Below, in pieces: positions 23,120 through 30,521 of a stretch of DNA of 36,706 bases (position 1 is its first letter; each line of letters starts with the position of its first letter). A program made the position numbers and the translations under genes. The DNA is from CAZPZR01 sp964591105. Lineage in GTDB: Bacteria; Bacillota; Clostridia; Lachnospirales; Lachnospiraceae. The DNA lies in contig CAZPZR010000011.1 in NCBI GenBank assembly GCA_964591105.1, forward strand, positions 1-36,706, written 5' to 3'. The notes beneath the pieces are model-generated. The model had not been told where the DNA came from. It made no database searches and was given only the letters and a program-made list of their open reading frames with translations.

Positions 23120-24460
23120 TTAGCCTATACCTCCAAAGAAGATTCCAAGCACGTATACAACTAACGTAATTCCTACAAACACATACTTTGTAAGTGGCTC
23201 AAACCATTTGCCAAGTTTCTTTTCACAGCCAATTTCTGCCTGTTCTTTTGCAAATCCCTTCGGGCATACCCAGAAGAACATGATTCCTGCAAGGAGTGCA
23301 CCAAGTGGAATTACATAGATGGAGATTACATCCATCCAATTGCTTACAGCATTTCCTTCTTCGATAAATACGCTCACTGCCGCACCAATCACTGCAATGA
23401 TACAAACTGCCATCTTTCTGGAGAGTCCGAATTTCTGCTGTAATGCTTCAATCGGTGTCTCGAAAAGATTCATCAATGACGTAATCGCAGCAGACAATAC
23501 TGCCAGGAAGAAAATCACCGCAAATAGACTTCCGAATGGCATCTGCTGAAATACGACAGGAAGTGTAATAAACATCAGCGGTGGACCACTCGCCACATCT
23601 AAGCCAAATGCAAATACTGCAGGAATAACAACGATTCCCGCAATCAGTGCTGCCAATGTATCAAAAAATGCCACATTTTTTGCACTGCTCACAATATCCA
23701 CATCATTCTTTAAGTAACTTCCGTATACTACCGTTCCTGAACCTGCAAGTGATAATGAGAAAAATGCCTGTCCTAAAGCATACACCCAAGTGTCTACCTT
23801 CCACAACTGCTCCCAGTTCGGAATAAACAGGTAGCGGAATCCATCCATTGCTCCTGGAAGTGTAACTACACGAACCGCAAGCAAAATGAAAAAGATAAAG
23901 AACACTGGCATCATGACTTTGTTCACTTTTTCAATTCCTTTTGTTACCCCAAATGCCATTATAACGAATGTGATCGCGAGACCTGCCATATGCCATCCCA
24001 CGCTTCCAAAGTTACCTGCCAATGTGCCGAAGAACGCTCCCATGTCTTCAATCTGTGTTAATTCTCCTGTCAGTGAAGTGAACAAATATTTAATCACCCA
24101 TCCAACAACTACTGAATAACCGATTGCAATTCCAAGGGATCCAAGAACTGGAATCACACCGATTGCAGTTCCTATTTTCTTACCTTTCTCGCCAAATCGC
24201 ATCTCCATTGCCTTTGAAAATGCTCCAAGCGGACCAGTTTTCATCGCACGCCCAAATGCCATCTCACCAATCACACCTGAAAATCCCAGAAACACTACAA
24301 ATATAAAATAAGGGATTAAAAATGCTGCCCCACCAAACTTTCCAGTACGATATGGGAACATCCAAATATTAGCCATTCCCACTGCAGAGCCTACACATGC
24401 AATAATAAATCCAAATTTTGAGCGAAACTGATCTCGTGTTACTTCATTATTTTTCTCCAT
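23120..24460 (-). CDS. Neurotransmitter:sodium symporter (NSS) family amino-acid transporter
   Basis: A 446-residue sodium-coupled transporter, the short bacterial type. The first helix IIACVGSAVGMANIWMFPYRTGKFGGAAFLIPY near residues 14-45 is the hallmark of the family; its AVGMANIWMFPY stretch forms sodium and substrate sites. About eleven helices can be drawn, as in MhsT or TnaT. The segment FSLSLAGSGTVVYGSYLKND near 236 is helix 6/7 with the chloride or sodium site region. Bacterial members take up hydrophobic or aromatic amino acids such as tryptophan and tyrosine. The exact ligand here is not known. The gene follows the branching enzyme gene after 19 bases with no terminator in between. 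Confidence 0.93.
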   Translation of the reverse strand: MEKNNEVTRDQFRSKFGFIIACVGSAVGMANIWMFPYRTGKFGGAAFLIPYFIFVVFLGFSGVIGEMAFGRAMKTGPLGAFSKAMEMRFGEKGKKIGTAIGVIPVLGSLGIAIGYSVVVGWVIKYLFTSLTGELTQIEDMGAFFGTLAGNFGSVGWHMAGLAITFVIMAFGVTKGIEKVNKVMMPVFFIFFILLAVRVVTLPGAMDGFRYLFIPNWEQLWKVDTWVYALGQAFFSLSLAGSGTVVYGSYLKNDVDIVSSAKNVAFFDTLAALIAGIVVIPAVFAFGLDVASGPPLMFITLPVVFQQMPFGSLFAVIFFLAVLSAAITSLMNLFETPIEALQQKFGLSRKMAVCIIAVIGAAVSVFIEEGNAVSNWMDVISIYVIPLGALLAGIMFFWVCPKGFAKEQAEIGCEKKLGKWFEPLTKYVFVGITLVVYVLGIFFGGIG

Positions 24461-24479
24461 CTTTTTCCCTTTCCTGCCT

Positions 24480-26513
24480 TTACTTCTTGTCTGTCACCTT
24501 TTTTGCCGTTTTCTTCTTTGCCTTGCGGATTCTTCCTTCCTTCAGTACAACTGCTGTTCTTGAAGGCAAGTATAATTCAATATAGTAGCTTCCGTCTTTT
24601 TCCTGTTTTGCAGGATATGTCATATGTGCAATCAACTCCTGACCACCATATTTCTTATCATCACTAGAAAGACGCACTTCATAATCTGCATTTGCAGGTA
24701 CCGGCACTTTCACATTCTGGTAAGAATCTGTTGGATGGAAGTTAAATGCAAACAGCAAACCTTTTCGATAGAATGCAAGCACCTTTTTCTCATTCTGACA
24801 TGTACGAAGATCTCCAATTCGCTGTGCAAAGATATGATTTCTCTTTGTCAGCATGATCATGTCATGATCGAAATCTGCTAACCACTGATATTTCAAGAAT
24901 CCGTTATCGCGAAGGCTCCACTGACGACGACAATAATGGAAGCTCCATCCATTTCCTTCTCTTGGGAAATCAATCCATTCTGGATGTCCAAATTCATTGC
25001 CCATAAAGTTCAGATATGCTTCGCCACCTCCTGCAAGAGTAAACAGACGAATCATCTTATGTAATGCAATCGCACGGTCAATTACAAGATTATGGCATTC
25101 CTTATCCATGTCTGTATACATGTTCGCATCTGCCAGTCGGAAGATCATTGTCTTATCACCTACCAACGCCTGGTCGTGACTTTCTACATATGCAACCGTT
25201 CCTTCCCCTGGTCTACGCAGGCACATCTCGCCCCACATCTGTCCAACATCCCACTGTTCATCTGATTTTTCTTTCACCGTACGAATCCACATATCTGGAA
25301 GTCCCATTGCAAGGCGATAATCAAATCCGATTCCACCATCTGCAATTGGAAGACACATTCCTGGCATACCAGACATATCTTCTGCAATTGTAACCGCCTC
25401 TGGATTCACTTCGCGAATCAATTCATTGGCAAGCTGCAGATATGTAATTGCTTCTACATGCGTATTCAAAGAAAAATATTTATTATCATTATCAAATGCT
25501 GTCCCAAGACCATGGTCATGATAAAGCATAGAAGTTACACCATCAAAACGGAACCCATCAAAATGATACTCTGTCATCCAGAACTTCAAGTTTGACAGCA
25601 AGAAATGGATAACTTCATCTTTTCCATAGTTGAAGCACTTCGTCCCCCACGCTGGGTGATCACCTTTATCACCATTATGGAAGAACTGCCATTCTGTTCC
25701 ATCGAACATGTTGATTCCTTCTGCAGTATTCTTCACTGCATGAGAATGTACCACATCCAAAAGAACTCTGATTCCCAACTTGTGCGCTTTATTTACCAAA
25801 TATTTCAAATCTTCCGGTTTTCCAAACCAGCTGGATGCCGCGAAGAAATTTGACACCTGATATCCAAAACTTCCATAGTAAGGATGTTCCATAATTGCCA
25901 TAAGCTGAATGGCGTTATAACCCATCTTCTTAATCATTGGAAGAATCTTATTCGCAAATTCCAGGTAAGTACCTACCTTTCCTTCTTCCTGTGCCATCCC
26001 TACATGTGCTTCATAAATATATAAAGAATCTGCTCCTTTAAATTCCTGGTCTGTCCATGCAAATGTCTTCTTATCATCTACAACTTCTCCAGCCCATGTC
26101 ACAGACTCTTTGTCCTGTACTGCACGACGGATATATAATGGAATATGTTCTGTACGAGTCAAGTTCGCATCCACAACTGTCTTCACTTTACATCCATCCC
26201 ACAGAGCATCATCGCCATCTAACTTCAATTCCCAGATACCGTTGTCCAATTTCTTCAATGGATGACTTGTCTGGTTCCAATTATTAAACTCACCAGAAAG
26301 GTAAAGCTGATAAGCACTTGGCGCCCACTCACGGTACACCCATCCACCATCTACATGATGAATTCCAAAATACTCATGTGCATTCGCAAATTCGTCCAAC
26401 GTCTTTCTGTCGCCCAACAAACGATTTTTCGTATCGTTATAATAGCGCATTCGCAAATCAATATCTCCTGAGAAGGATTGCAGTTGAGGGTTTAATTCTA
26501 AAATCTTATACAT
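24480..26513 (-). CDS. glgB: 1,4-alpha-glucan branching enzyme, eukaryote-like GH13 type
   Basis: A 677-residue branching enzyme that cuts alpha-1,4 chains and rejoins them as alpha-1,6 branches in glycogen. Residues 1-140 hold a CBM48-like module (HVDGGWVYREWAPSAYQLYLSGEFNNW near 53-79). The GH13 barrel follows with DVVHSH at 253-258, FRFDGVTSMLYHDHG near 321 (nucleophile D324), VTIAEDMSGMPG near 374 (acid E378) and ESHDQALVGDKT near 444 (D447). The wording of these motifs, and GEAYLNFMGNEFGHPEWIDFPR near 487, match human and yeast branching enzymes more than E. coli GlgB. The C terminus has a Lys-rich tail (RKAKKKTAKKVTDKK). It has a good promoter at 26590-26618 and no other glycogen gene nearby. 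Confidence 0.95.
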   Translation of the reverse strand: MYKILELNPQLQSFSGDIDLRMRYYNDTKNRLLGDRKTLDEFANAHEYFGIHHVDGGWVYREWAPSAYQLYLSGEFNNWNQTSHPLKKLDNGIWELKLDGDDALWDGCKVKTVVDANLTRTEHIPLYIRRAVQDKESVTWAGEVVDDKKTFAWTDQEFKGADSLYIYEAHVGMAQEEGKVGTYLEFANKILPMIKKMGYNAIQLMAIMEHPYYGSFGYQVSNFFAASSWFGKPEDLKYLVNKAHKLGIRVLLDVVHSHAVKNTAEGINMFDGTEWQFFHNGDKGDHPAWGTKCFNYGKDEVIHFLLSNLKFWMTEYHFDGFRFDGVTSMLYHDHGLGTAFDNDNKYFSLNTHVEAITYLQLANELIREVNPEAVTIAEDMSGMPGMCLPIADGGIGFDYRLAMGLPDMWIRTVKEKSDEQWDVGQMWGEMCLRRPGEGTVAYVESHDQALVGDKTMIFRLADANMYTDMDKECHNLVIDRAIALHKMIRLFTLAGGGEAYLNFMGNEFGHPEWIDFPREGNGWSFHYCRRQWSLRDNGFLKYQWLADFDHDMIMLTKRNHIFAQRIGDLRTCQNEKKVLAFYRKGLLFAFNFHPTDSYQNVKVPVPANADYEVRLSSDDKKYGGQELIAHMTYPAKQEKDGSYYIELYLPSRTAVVLKEGRIRKAKKKTAKKVTDKK

Positions 26514-26589
26514 ACAGTCACCTTTTATCCGAGAATCTTCCCGGTCCTTTCCCCTTCGATAAAATCACTCTAATTTCATTCGTATCTTT

Positions 26590-26618
26590 ATTATATCGCT
26601 AGTATTTTGAAACATCAA
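26590..26618 (-). promoter_or_regulatory. Promoter of glgB and NSS symporter genes
   Basis: On the minus strand a TTGATG -35 box (26613-26618), a 17-base spacer and a TATAAT -10 box (26590-26595), giving a leader of about 70 bases before glgB. It lies in the 116-base gap after the DUF4375 gene. Confidence 0.65.
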
Positions 26619-26629
26619 GCAGACGAATT

Positions 26630-27163
26630 TTATTCACCAAACTGAATTTCGTTCTTAAGCAGATAGTTATATGCAATTGCATTAAAGTCGTCTGGATCTT
26701 CTTCAAATGCACGATCACATTCTGCAAACACTTCACGAATCTCCTCATTTACCGTTTCTTTTAAAAACTGGATTCTTTCTGCTGTGTCTGTCGGCAACTT
26801 TCCGCCAACTGCTTTCAACGCTTTTTCTGCAAAAAATGCCATGTTTTCCGCACCAATTATTCGAAGTGCTTCTACTGCATCATTGGCAAACTTCCCACTA
26901 CTTTCATAGAAAAACTGTTCAAATCCGCCATTATTTACTTCACATTCTACTTCTGTGGCAATATAGAATACTCTTTCTTCTTCTGTGAGTGCTTCCATAT
27001 TTTCGCCGTAGTTACTTTGCTTTGTCAAGCGATTGCACATTGCAACCATAACATCGTTAATTGTTCTTCTTCCCCAGATTGGATCTCTTCTCTTTGCTTC
27101 CTCTGGTTTATGAAATGTTTCCTTTTCATATTTATTTTTCACTAAAAATTTTGAAAAAAACAT
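26630..27163 (-). CDS. DUF4375 domain protein, unknown function
   Basis: A 177-residue soluble protein. The central motif EVECEVNNGGFEQFFYESSGKFANDAVEAL near residues 72-101 is the DUF4375 (DMP19-like) signature. The family has no firm enzymatic role that I know. No signal peptide or membrane helix is seen. The C-terminal part is acidic (ECDRAFEEDPDDFNAIAYNYL). The start has a GGGAGG ribosome binding site. The upstream region has a TATAAT box followed at once by a GGTAACGTT motif that also occurs near cstA and dapF. It stands alone between cstA and glgB. Confidence 0.8.
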   Translation of the reverse strand: MFFSKFLVKNKYEKETFHKPEEAKRRDPIWGRRTINDVMVAMCNRLTKQSNYGENMEALTEEERVFYIATEVECEVNNGGFEQFFYESSGKFANDAVEALRIIGAENMAFFAEKALKAVGGKLPTDTAERIQFLKETVNEEIREVFAECDRAFEEDPDDFNAIAYNYLLKNEIQFGE

Positions 27164-27198
27164 CGCTTCCTCCCATTTTTACCATTCTATACAATATT

Positions 27199-27207
27199 AA
27201 CGTTACC
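27199..27207. promoter_or_regulatory. AACGTTACC motif at DUF4375 promoter
   Basis: On the minus strand GGTAACGTT follows directly after the TATAAT -10 box (27208-27213) of the DUF4375 gene, so it covers the expected transcription start. The same nine bases occur at the promoters of cstA and dapF. This position fits a repressor site. Confidence 0.4.
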
Positions 27208-27269
27208 ATTATAGAGGAAGCTTTCCCGAAACACAAGATTTCCAATTATTAAAATACTATAACATCCAT

Positions 27270-27299
27270 AAAAAAAGGGAACCTCCGAAGAGATTCCCC
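27270..27299 (-). terminator. Intrinsic terminator of cstA
   Basis: On the minus strand GGGAATCTC-TTCG-GAGGTTCCC, a nine-pair stem with a stable UUCG tetraloop and one wobble pair, is followed by TTTTTTT. It lies about 16 bases past the cstA stop. Confidence 0.92.
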
Positions 27300-27314
27300 A
27301 CTGACGTTCTTGAA

Positions 27315-29000
27315 TTAATCTTCTACTTTTTCTAATAATTTCTTCACACCCTGAATTGCTACGATTACTCCAAGAATTAAGAGCAATGCTGCAAAGATCA
27401 GCTGTAAAGTATTTCCAAGTGTTAAGCCTGTTGTAACAAACGCTGTACCTAATTTTACAATTGTCATTGTTAATGCTGTAAATGTTACTACCATCATGAA
27501 GAACATTGGAATCCAAAGCATTACGCCCTGACGTTTTGTCTTCTTTAAGAATACCGCACAAGCTACTAATGCAAGTACAGAAAGTAACTGGTTTGCTGAA
27601 CCAAATAATGGCCAAATCTCTGCGTATCCTACCTGGCAAAGTAAGTATGCAAGTACTAATGTAATAATTGTTGCAAAATATTTGTTTGTCACTACTTTTA
27701 AGAATGGTGACATATTTTCTTCATCTACATCTCCATCTAAGAAGAATTCCTGGAAAGATAAACGTCCAATTCTGGCAACAGAGTCCAGTGATGTTAATGC
27801 AAATGCAGATACAGCCAAGTTGATCAATGTAAATACTAAGTTGTAAGGAAGTCCTACAGCTGTCAGGAAGTTTGCAATCGCCCCTGCGAAAATCTGTGGC
27901 TGAGTTGTAAGTCCAAGTTCTGCTGCTTCTCCCTGTGCAAAAGATGCTACTGCAATCAATGCGATAACTGCAAGCATACTTTCCATTAACATTGCTCCAT
28001 AAGAAACCGGAAGCATATTCTTTTCGCTCTTGATCTGCTTAGATGCTGTACCAGAAGACACCAGTGAATGGAAACCAGATACTGCACCACATGCGATTGT
28101 TACGAATAAGATTGGGAATAAATACTGCCCATCTACGCAGAAACCGTTAAATGCATTTAAGTTACAAGATGGATTTGCTACGAAGATACCTACAACAGCT
28201 CCAACAATCATGAAGATCAGAAGATAACTGTTCAGATAATCTCTTGGCTGTAAAAGTGCCCACACAGGTGTTACACACGCAATCATGATATAAATGAATA
28301 CGATAATGTGCCATGTTCCTCTTTCGATATAAACTGGGAAAGCAAGTCCAAGTGCAACTGCAACTACTAAAAATGTAATTGCAATTCCTGTGTTCACCCA
28401 TTTTCCAAATTTGCAATATTTCAAAATCATTCCAAGTGCAACTGCTTCAATAATGAATAACATAGAAGTTGTTGCTACGGAACCATTTGCTACAATTTTA
28501 GAAACTGCTCCTGATGCTTCATCTACTGCGAATCCGTTAAATGTTCCTGCTACAACATCGGCGAACGCTGCTACAACAAGGATACAGAATAACCAGCAGA
28601 ATGCAAGGAATAATTTCTTTCCCAACTTTCCGATATACTCTTCAATAATATAGCCAATGGTACGTCCTTTGTTCTTTACAGATGCATACATTGCTGCGAA
28701 GTCCTGTACTGCACCAAAGAATACACCTCCAACAAGAACCCATAACAGAACAGGAAGCCATCCAAAGATTGCTGCCTGAATTGGTCCATTGATTGGACCT
28801 GCACCTGCGATAGATGCAAATTGATGACCGAATACTACGTTTGTATCCGCAGGAACATAATCCACACCGTCTTCCATTTCATACGCTGGTGTCTTGGCAT
28901 TAGGATCAATGCCCCACTTGTTCTGAAGATAGCGTCCATAGAGCAAATAAGCTCCTCCCAGGACAACTAACGCAATTACCATCATTAAGATACCACTCAT
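27315..29000 (-). CDS. cstA: CstA family carbon-starvation / pyruvate transporter
   Basis: A 561-residue membrane protein with many helices. It starts with the typical first helix (MMVIALVVLGGAYLLYGRYLQNKWGID) and DGVDYVPADTNVVFGHQFASIAGAGPINGPIQAA near residues 46-80, the signature of the family. Further marks are GAVQDFAAMYASVKNKGRTIGYIIEEYIG near 98-126 and SGFHSLVSSGTASKQIKSE near 309. Members such as E. coli CstA and BtsT import pyruvate or peptides. This is the shorter form of about 560 residues, common in Clostridia, whereas E. coli CstA has about 700. The gene stands alone, with a TTGACT promoter overlapped by an inverted GGTAA/TTACC motif and a strong terminator. Confidence 0.93.
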   Translation of the reverse strand: MSGILMMVIALVVLGGAYLLYGRYLQNKWGIDPNAKTPAYEMEDGVDYVPADTNVVFGHQFASIAGAGPINGPIQAAIFGWLPVLLWVLVGGVFFGAVQDFAAMYASVKNKGRTIGYIIEEYIGKLGKKLFLAFCWLFCILVVAAFADVVAGTFNGFAVDEASGAVSKIVANGSVATTSMLFIIEAVALGMILKYCKFGKWVNTGIAITFLVVAVALGLAFPVYIERGTWHIIVFIYIMIACVTPVWALLQPRDYLNSYLLIFMIVGAVVGIFVANPSCNLNAFNGFCVDGQYLFPILFVTIACGAVSGFHSLVSSGTASKQIKSEKNMLPVSYGAMLMESMLAVIALIAVASFAQGEAAELGLTTQPQIFAGAIANFLTAVGLPYNLVFTLINLAVSAFALTSLDSVARIGRLSFQEFFLDGDVDEENMSPFLKVVTNKYFATIITLVLAYLLCQVGYAEIWPLFGSANQLLSVLALVACAVFLKKTKRQGVMLWIPMFFMMVVTFTALTMTIVKLGTAFVTTGLTLGNTLQLIFAALLLILGVIVAIQGVKKLLEKVED

Positions 29001-29031
29001 TTTTTCTCATCCCTCTTTCTCTTTGTGTATA

Positions 29032-29066
29032 GGTAACGTTTTACCACGTTCGCATACGAAAGTCAA
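29032..29066 (-). promoter_or_regulatory. cstA promoter overlapped by GGTAA-TTACC dyad
   Basis: On the minus strand a TTGACT -35 box (29061-29066), a 17-base spacer and a TAAAAC -10 box (29038-29043). The dyad GGTAA-CGTT-TTACC at 29032-29045 covers the -10 box. A protein bound there should block RNA polymerase. The nine-base core also occurs near two other genes in the window. Confidence 0.55.
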
Positions 29067-29078
29067 TAGATTTGCATC

Positions 29079-29111
29079 AAAAAACAGAGTGGATTCTAGA
29101 ATCCACTCTGT
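29079..29111 (-). terminator. Intrinsic terminator of CofE-like gene
   Basis: A perfect 28-base palindrome at 29084-29111 (two 14-base arms starting ACAGAGTGG) is followed on the minus strand by TTTTTT. It lies 21 bases past the stop of the CofE-like ligase gene. Confidence 0.9.
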
Positions 29112-29132
29112 TCTGTAAGTTTTTCTTATGTT

Positions 29133-30323
29133 TTATGATGTATAATTATCAAAATATCCCTGAATATGAATGACTGGTGTTCCCTTATCTCCTGAACCAC
29201 TTGTTAAGTCACAAAGTGAACCGATCAAATCTGTCAGGCGACGTGGAGTTGTTCCCTGTGCTGCCATATTACCTACAAGGCTTCCTTCTTTTTCCTGAAT
29301 TTTCTTAGAAATTGCTTCTTTTAAAGCTTCCCCAGATAAATCCTTGAAATCATTATCCGCAAGATATTTTAACTTCAATTCGTTTGGTGTTCCTTCCAAT
29401 CCTGGTGTATTAGCAACAGATACACATGGATCTGCAAGTTCCCAGATTTTTCCTACTGGATCTTTGAACGCTCCATCTCCATATACCATAACTTCTACAC
29501 ATTTTCCAGTCTTGTCCAGAATCTTCTGCTGAATCTCTTCTACAAGTCCTGTACATTCTCTTGGGAATAACTTAATAGATTCTTCTGTTGATTTGTTAGA
29601 ACCTAATAAACCATACTGTTCGTTACATCCACTTCCATCTACTGGGCTTGTCAAAATATCATCCATACCAAGAACAATCTCAGCACCTGCTGCTTTTAAG
29701 ATTCTCTTTGTTCTTGCACGTGTATGAATATCACATGTTAACACATTCTTTGTATAATCCAGAATTACTCTTGGATTGTTTGCAAAGATAACTTCTACTT
29801 CTGCACCCTGTTCACGGATCAGTTCACTATAATATGCAACATAGTCTACGCCTGTAAATGGGTGAAGATTTTCGCCGAATAATTCGCGGTAACGTTTCTC
29901 ATCTAATACATCACTGTATGGATTGATTCCAGCTTCATCTAACTTATCTAAAGAAACAAGTTCATTTCCCACTTCATCACTTGGGTAGCTGAGCATGAGC
30001 ACAACTTTTTTAGCTCCTCTTGCAATTCCCTTCAAGCAAATAGAAAAACGGTTTCTTGAAAGAATTGGGAAAATTACACCAATTGTCTCTCCGCCAAGTT
30101 TTTCCTTCACATCTTTTGCAATTGCATCTACAGATGCGTAATTTCCCTGTGCTCTTGCAACGATAGATTCTGTCGCAGCAATTACATCGCGGTCGCGGAT
30201 TTCATAGCCTTCACTTTTCGCCGCATCTAATACGCTATCTACAATAATCTGTGCCAGATCATCTCCTTCTCGAATGATCGGACAACGAATTCCTCTTGAA
30301 ATAGTACCTACTTTTCTTTCCAT
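29133..30323 (-). CDS. CofE-like protein, coenzyme F420-0:L-glutamate ligase family
   Basis: A 396-residue protein that resembles the F420-0:gamma-glutamyl ligase family. The N-terminal part has REGDDLAQIIVDSV near residue 18, RDRDVIAATESIVARAQGN near 43-61, and FPILSRNRFSICLKGIARGAKKVVLMLSYPSDEVGNELV near 85-124. GMDDILTSPVDGSGCNEQYGLLGSNKS follows near 216-242. Typical CofE enzymes add glutamate to F420-0 and are about 250 residues, so this is a longer subgroup. Clostridia are not known as F420 makers and no other F420 gene is seen here. The real substrate is therefore probably a different carboxylate. It is divergent from carB, with a GGGG-type ribosome binding site and a possible promoter at 30363-30392. 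Confidence 0.75.
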   Translation of the reverse strand: MERKVGTISRGIRCPIIREGDDLAQIIVDSVLDAAKSEGYEIRDRDVIAATESIVARAQGNYASVDAIAKDVKEKLGGETIGVIFPILSRNRFSICLKGIARGAKKVVLMLSYPSDEVGNELVSLDKLDEAGINPYSDVLDEKRYRELFGENLHPFTGVDYVAYYSELIREQGAEVEVIFANNPRVILDYTKNVLTCDIHTRARTKRILKAAGAEIVLGMDDILTSPVDGSGCNEQYGLLGSNKSTEESIKLFPRECTGLVEEIQQKILDKTGKCVEVMVYGDGAFKDPVGKIWELADPCVSVANTPGLEGTPNELKLKYLADNDFKDLSGEALKEAISKKIQEKEGSLVGNMAAQGTTPRRLTDLIGSLCDLTSGSGDKGTPVIHIQGYFDNYTS

Positions 30324-30362
30324 ATTTCTCGCCCCTTGCCTGTGAAATTTTTTGTCTATTTT

Positions 30363-30392
30363 ACTTTATCACACTAATATCCTTCTTGACAA
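30363..30392 (-). promoter_or_regulatory. Possible promoter of CofE-like gene
   Basis: On the minus strand a TTGTCA -35 box (30387-30392), an 18-base spacer and TAAAGT (30363-30368) as a weak -10 box. It lies about 40 bases before the start of the CofE-like gene. Confidence 0.4.
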
Positions 30393-30445
30393 TTTCTTCT
30401 TGGTAAAAATTGAAAATTTCTCTAGTATTTTTTTAATTTTTCATA

Positions 30446-30451
30446 TATAAT
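30446..30451 (+). promoter_or_regulatory. Probable -10 box of carB
   Basis: A perfect TATAAT on the plus strand, 70 bases upstream of the carB ATG. No clear -35 box is at the right distance. The leader holds no terminator or recognisable pyrimidine-regulation element. Confidence 0.45.
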
Positions 30452-30521
30452 GCTATGCAGAGCAAAAATAGGTACGTCCGAAAAACTGCTTAATACATCA
30501 CAATATTTTAGGAGGAAACTT

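Noticed and set aside
29032..29045. CcpA cre site upstream of cstA
   Set aside because: The central CG and arms are suggestive, but the spacing of the conserved bases does not fit the 14-base cre consensus. Only the dyad is reported.
30386..30391. TTGACA on the plus strand as -35 box of carB
   Set aside because: No -10 box lies 16-18 bases downstream. The clear TATAAT at 30446 is 54 bases away, so the two cannot form one promoter.
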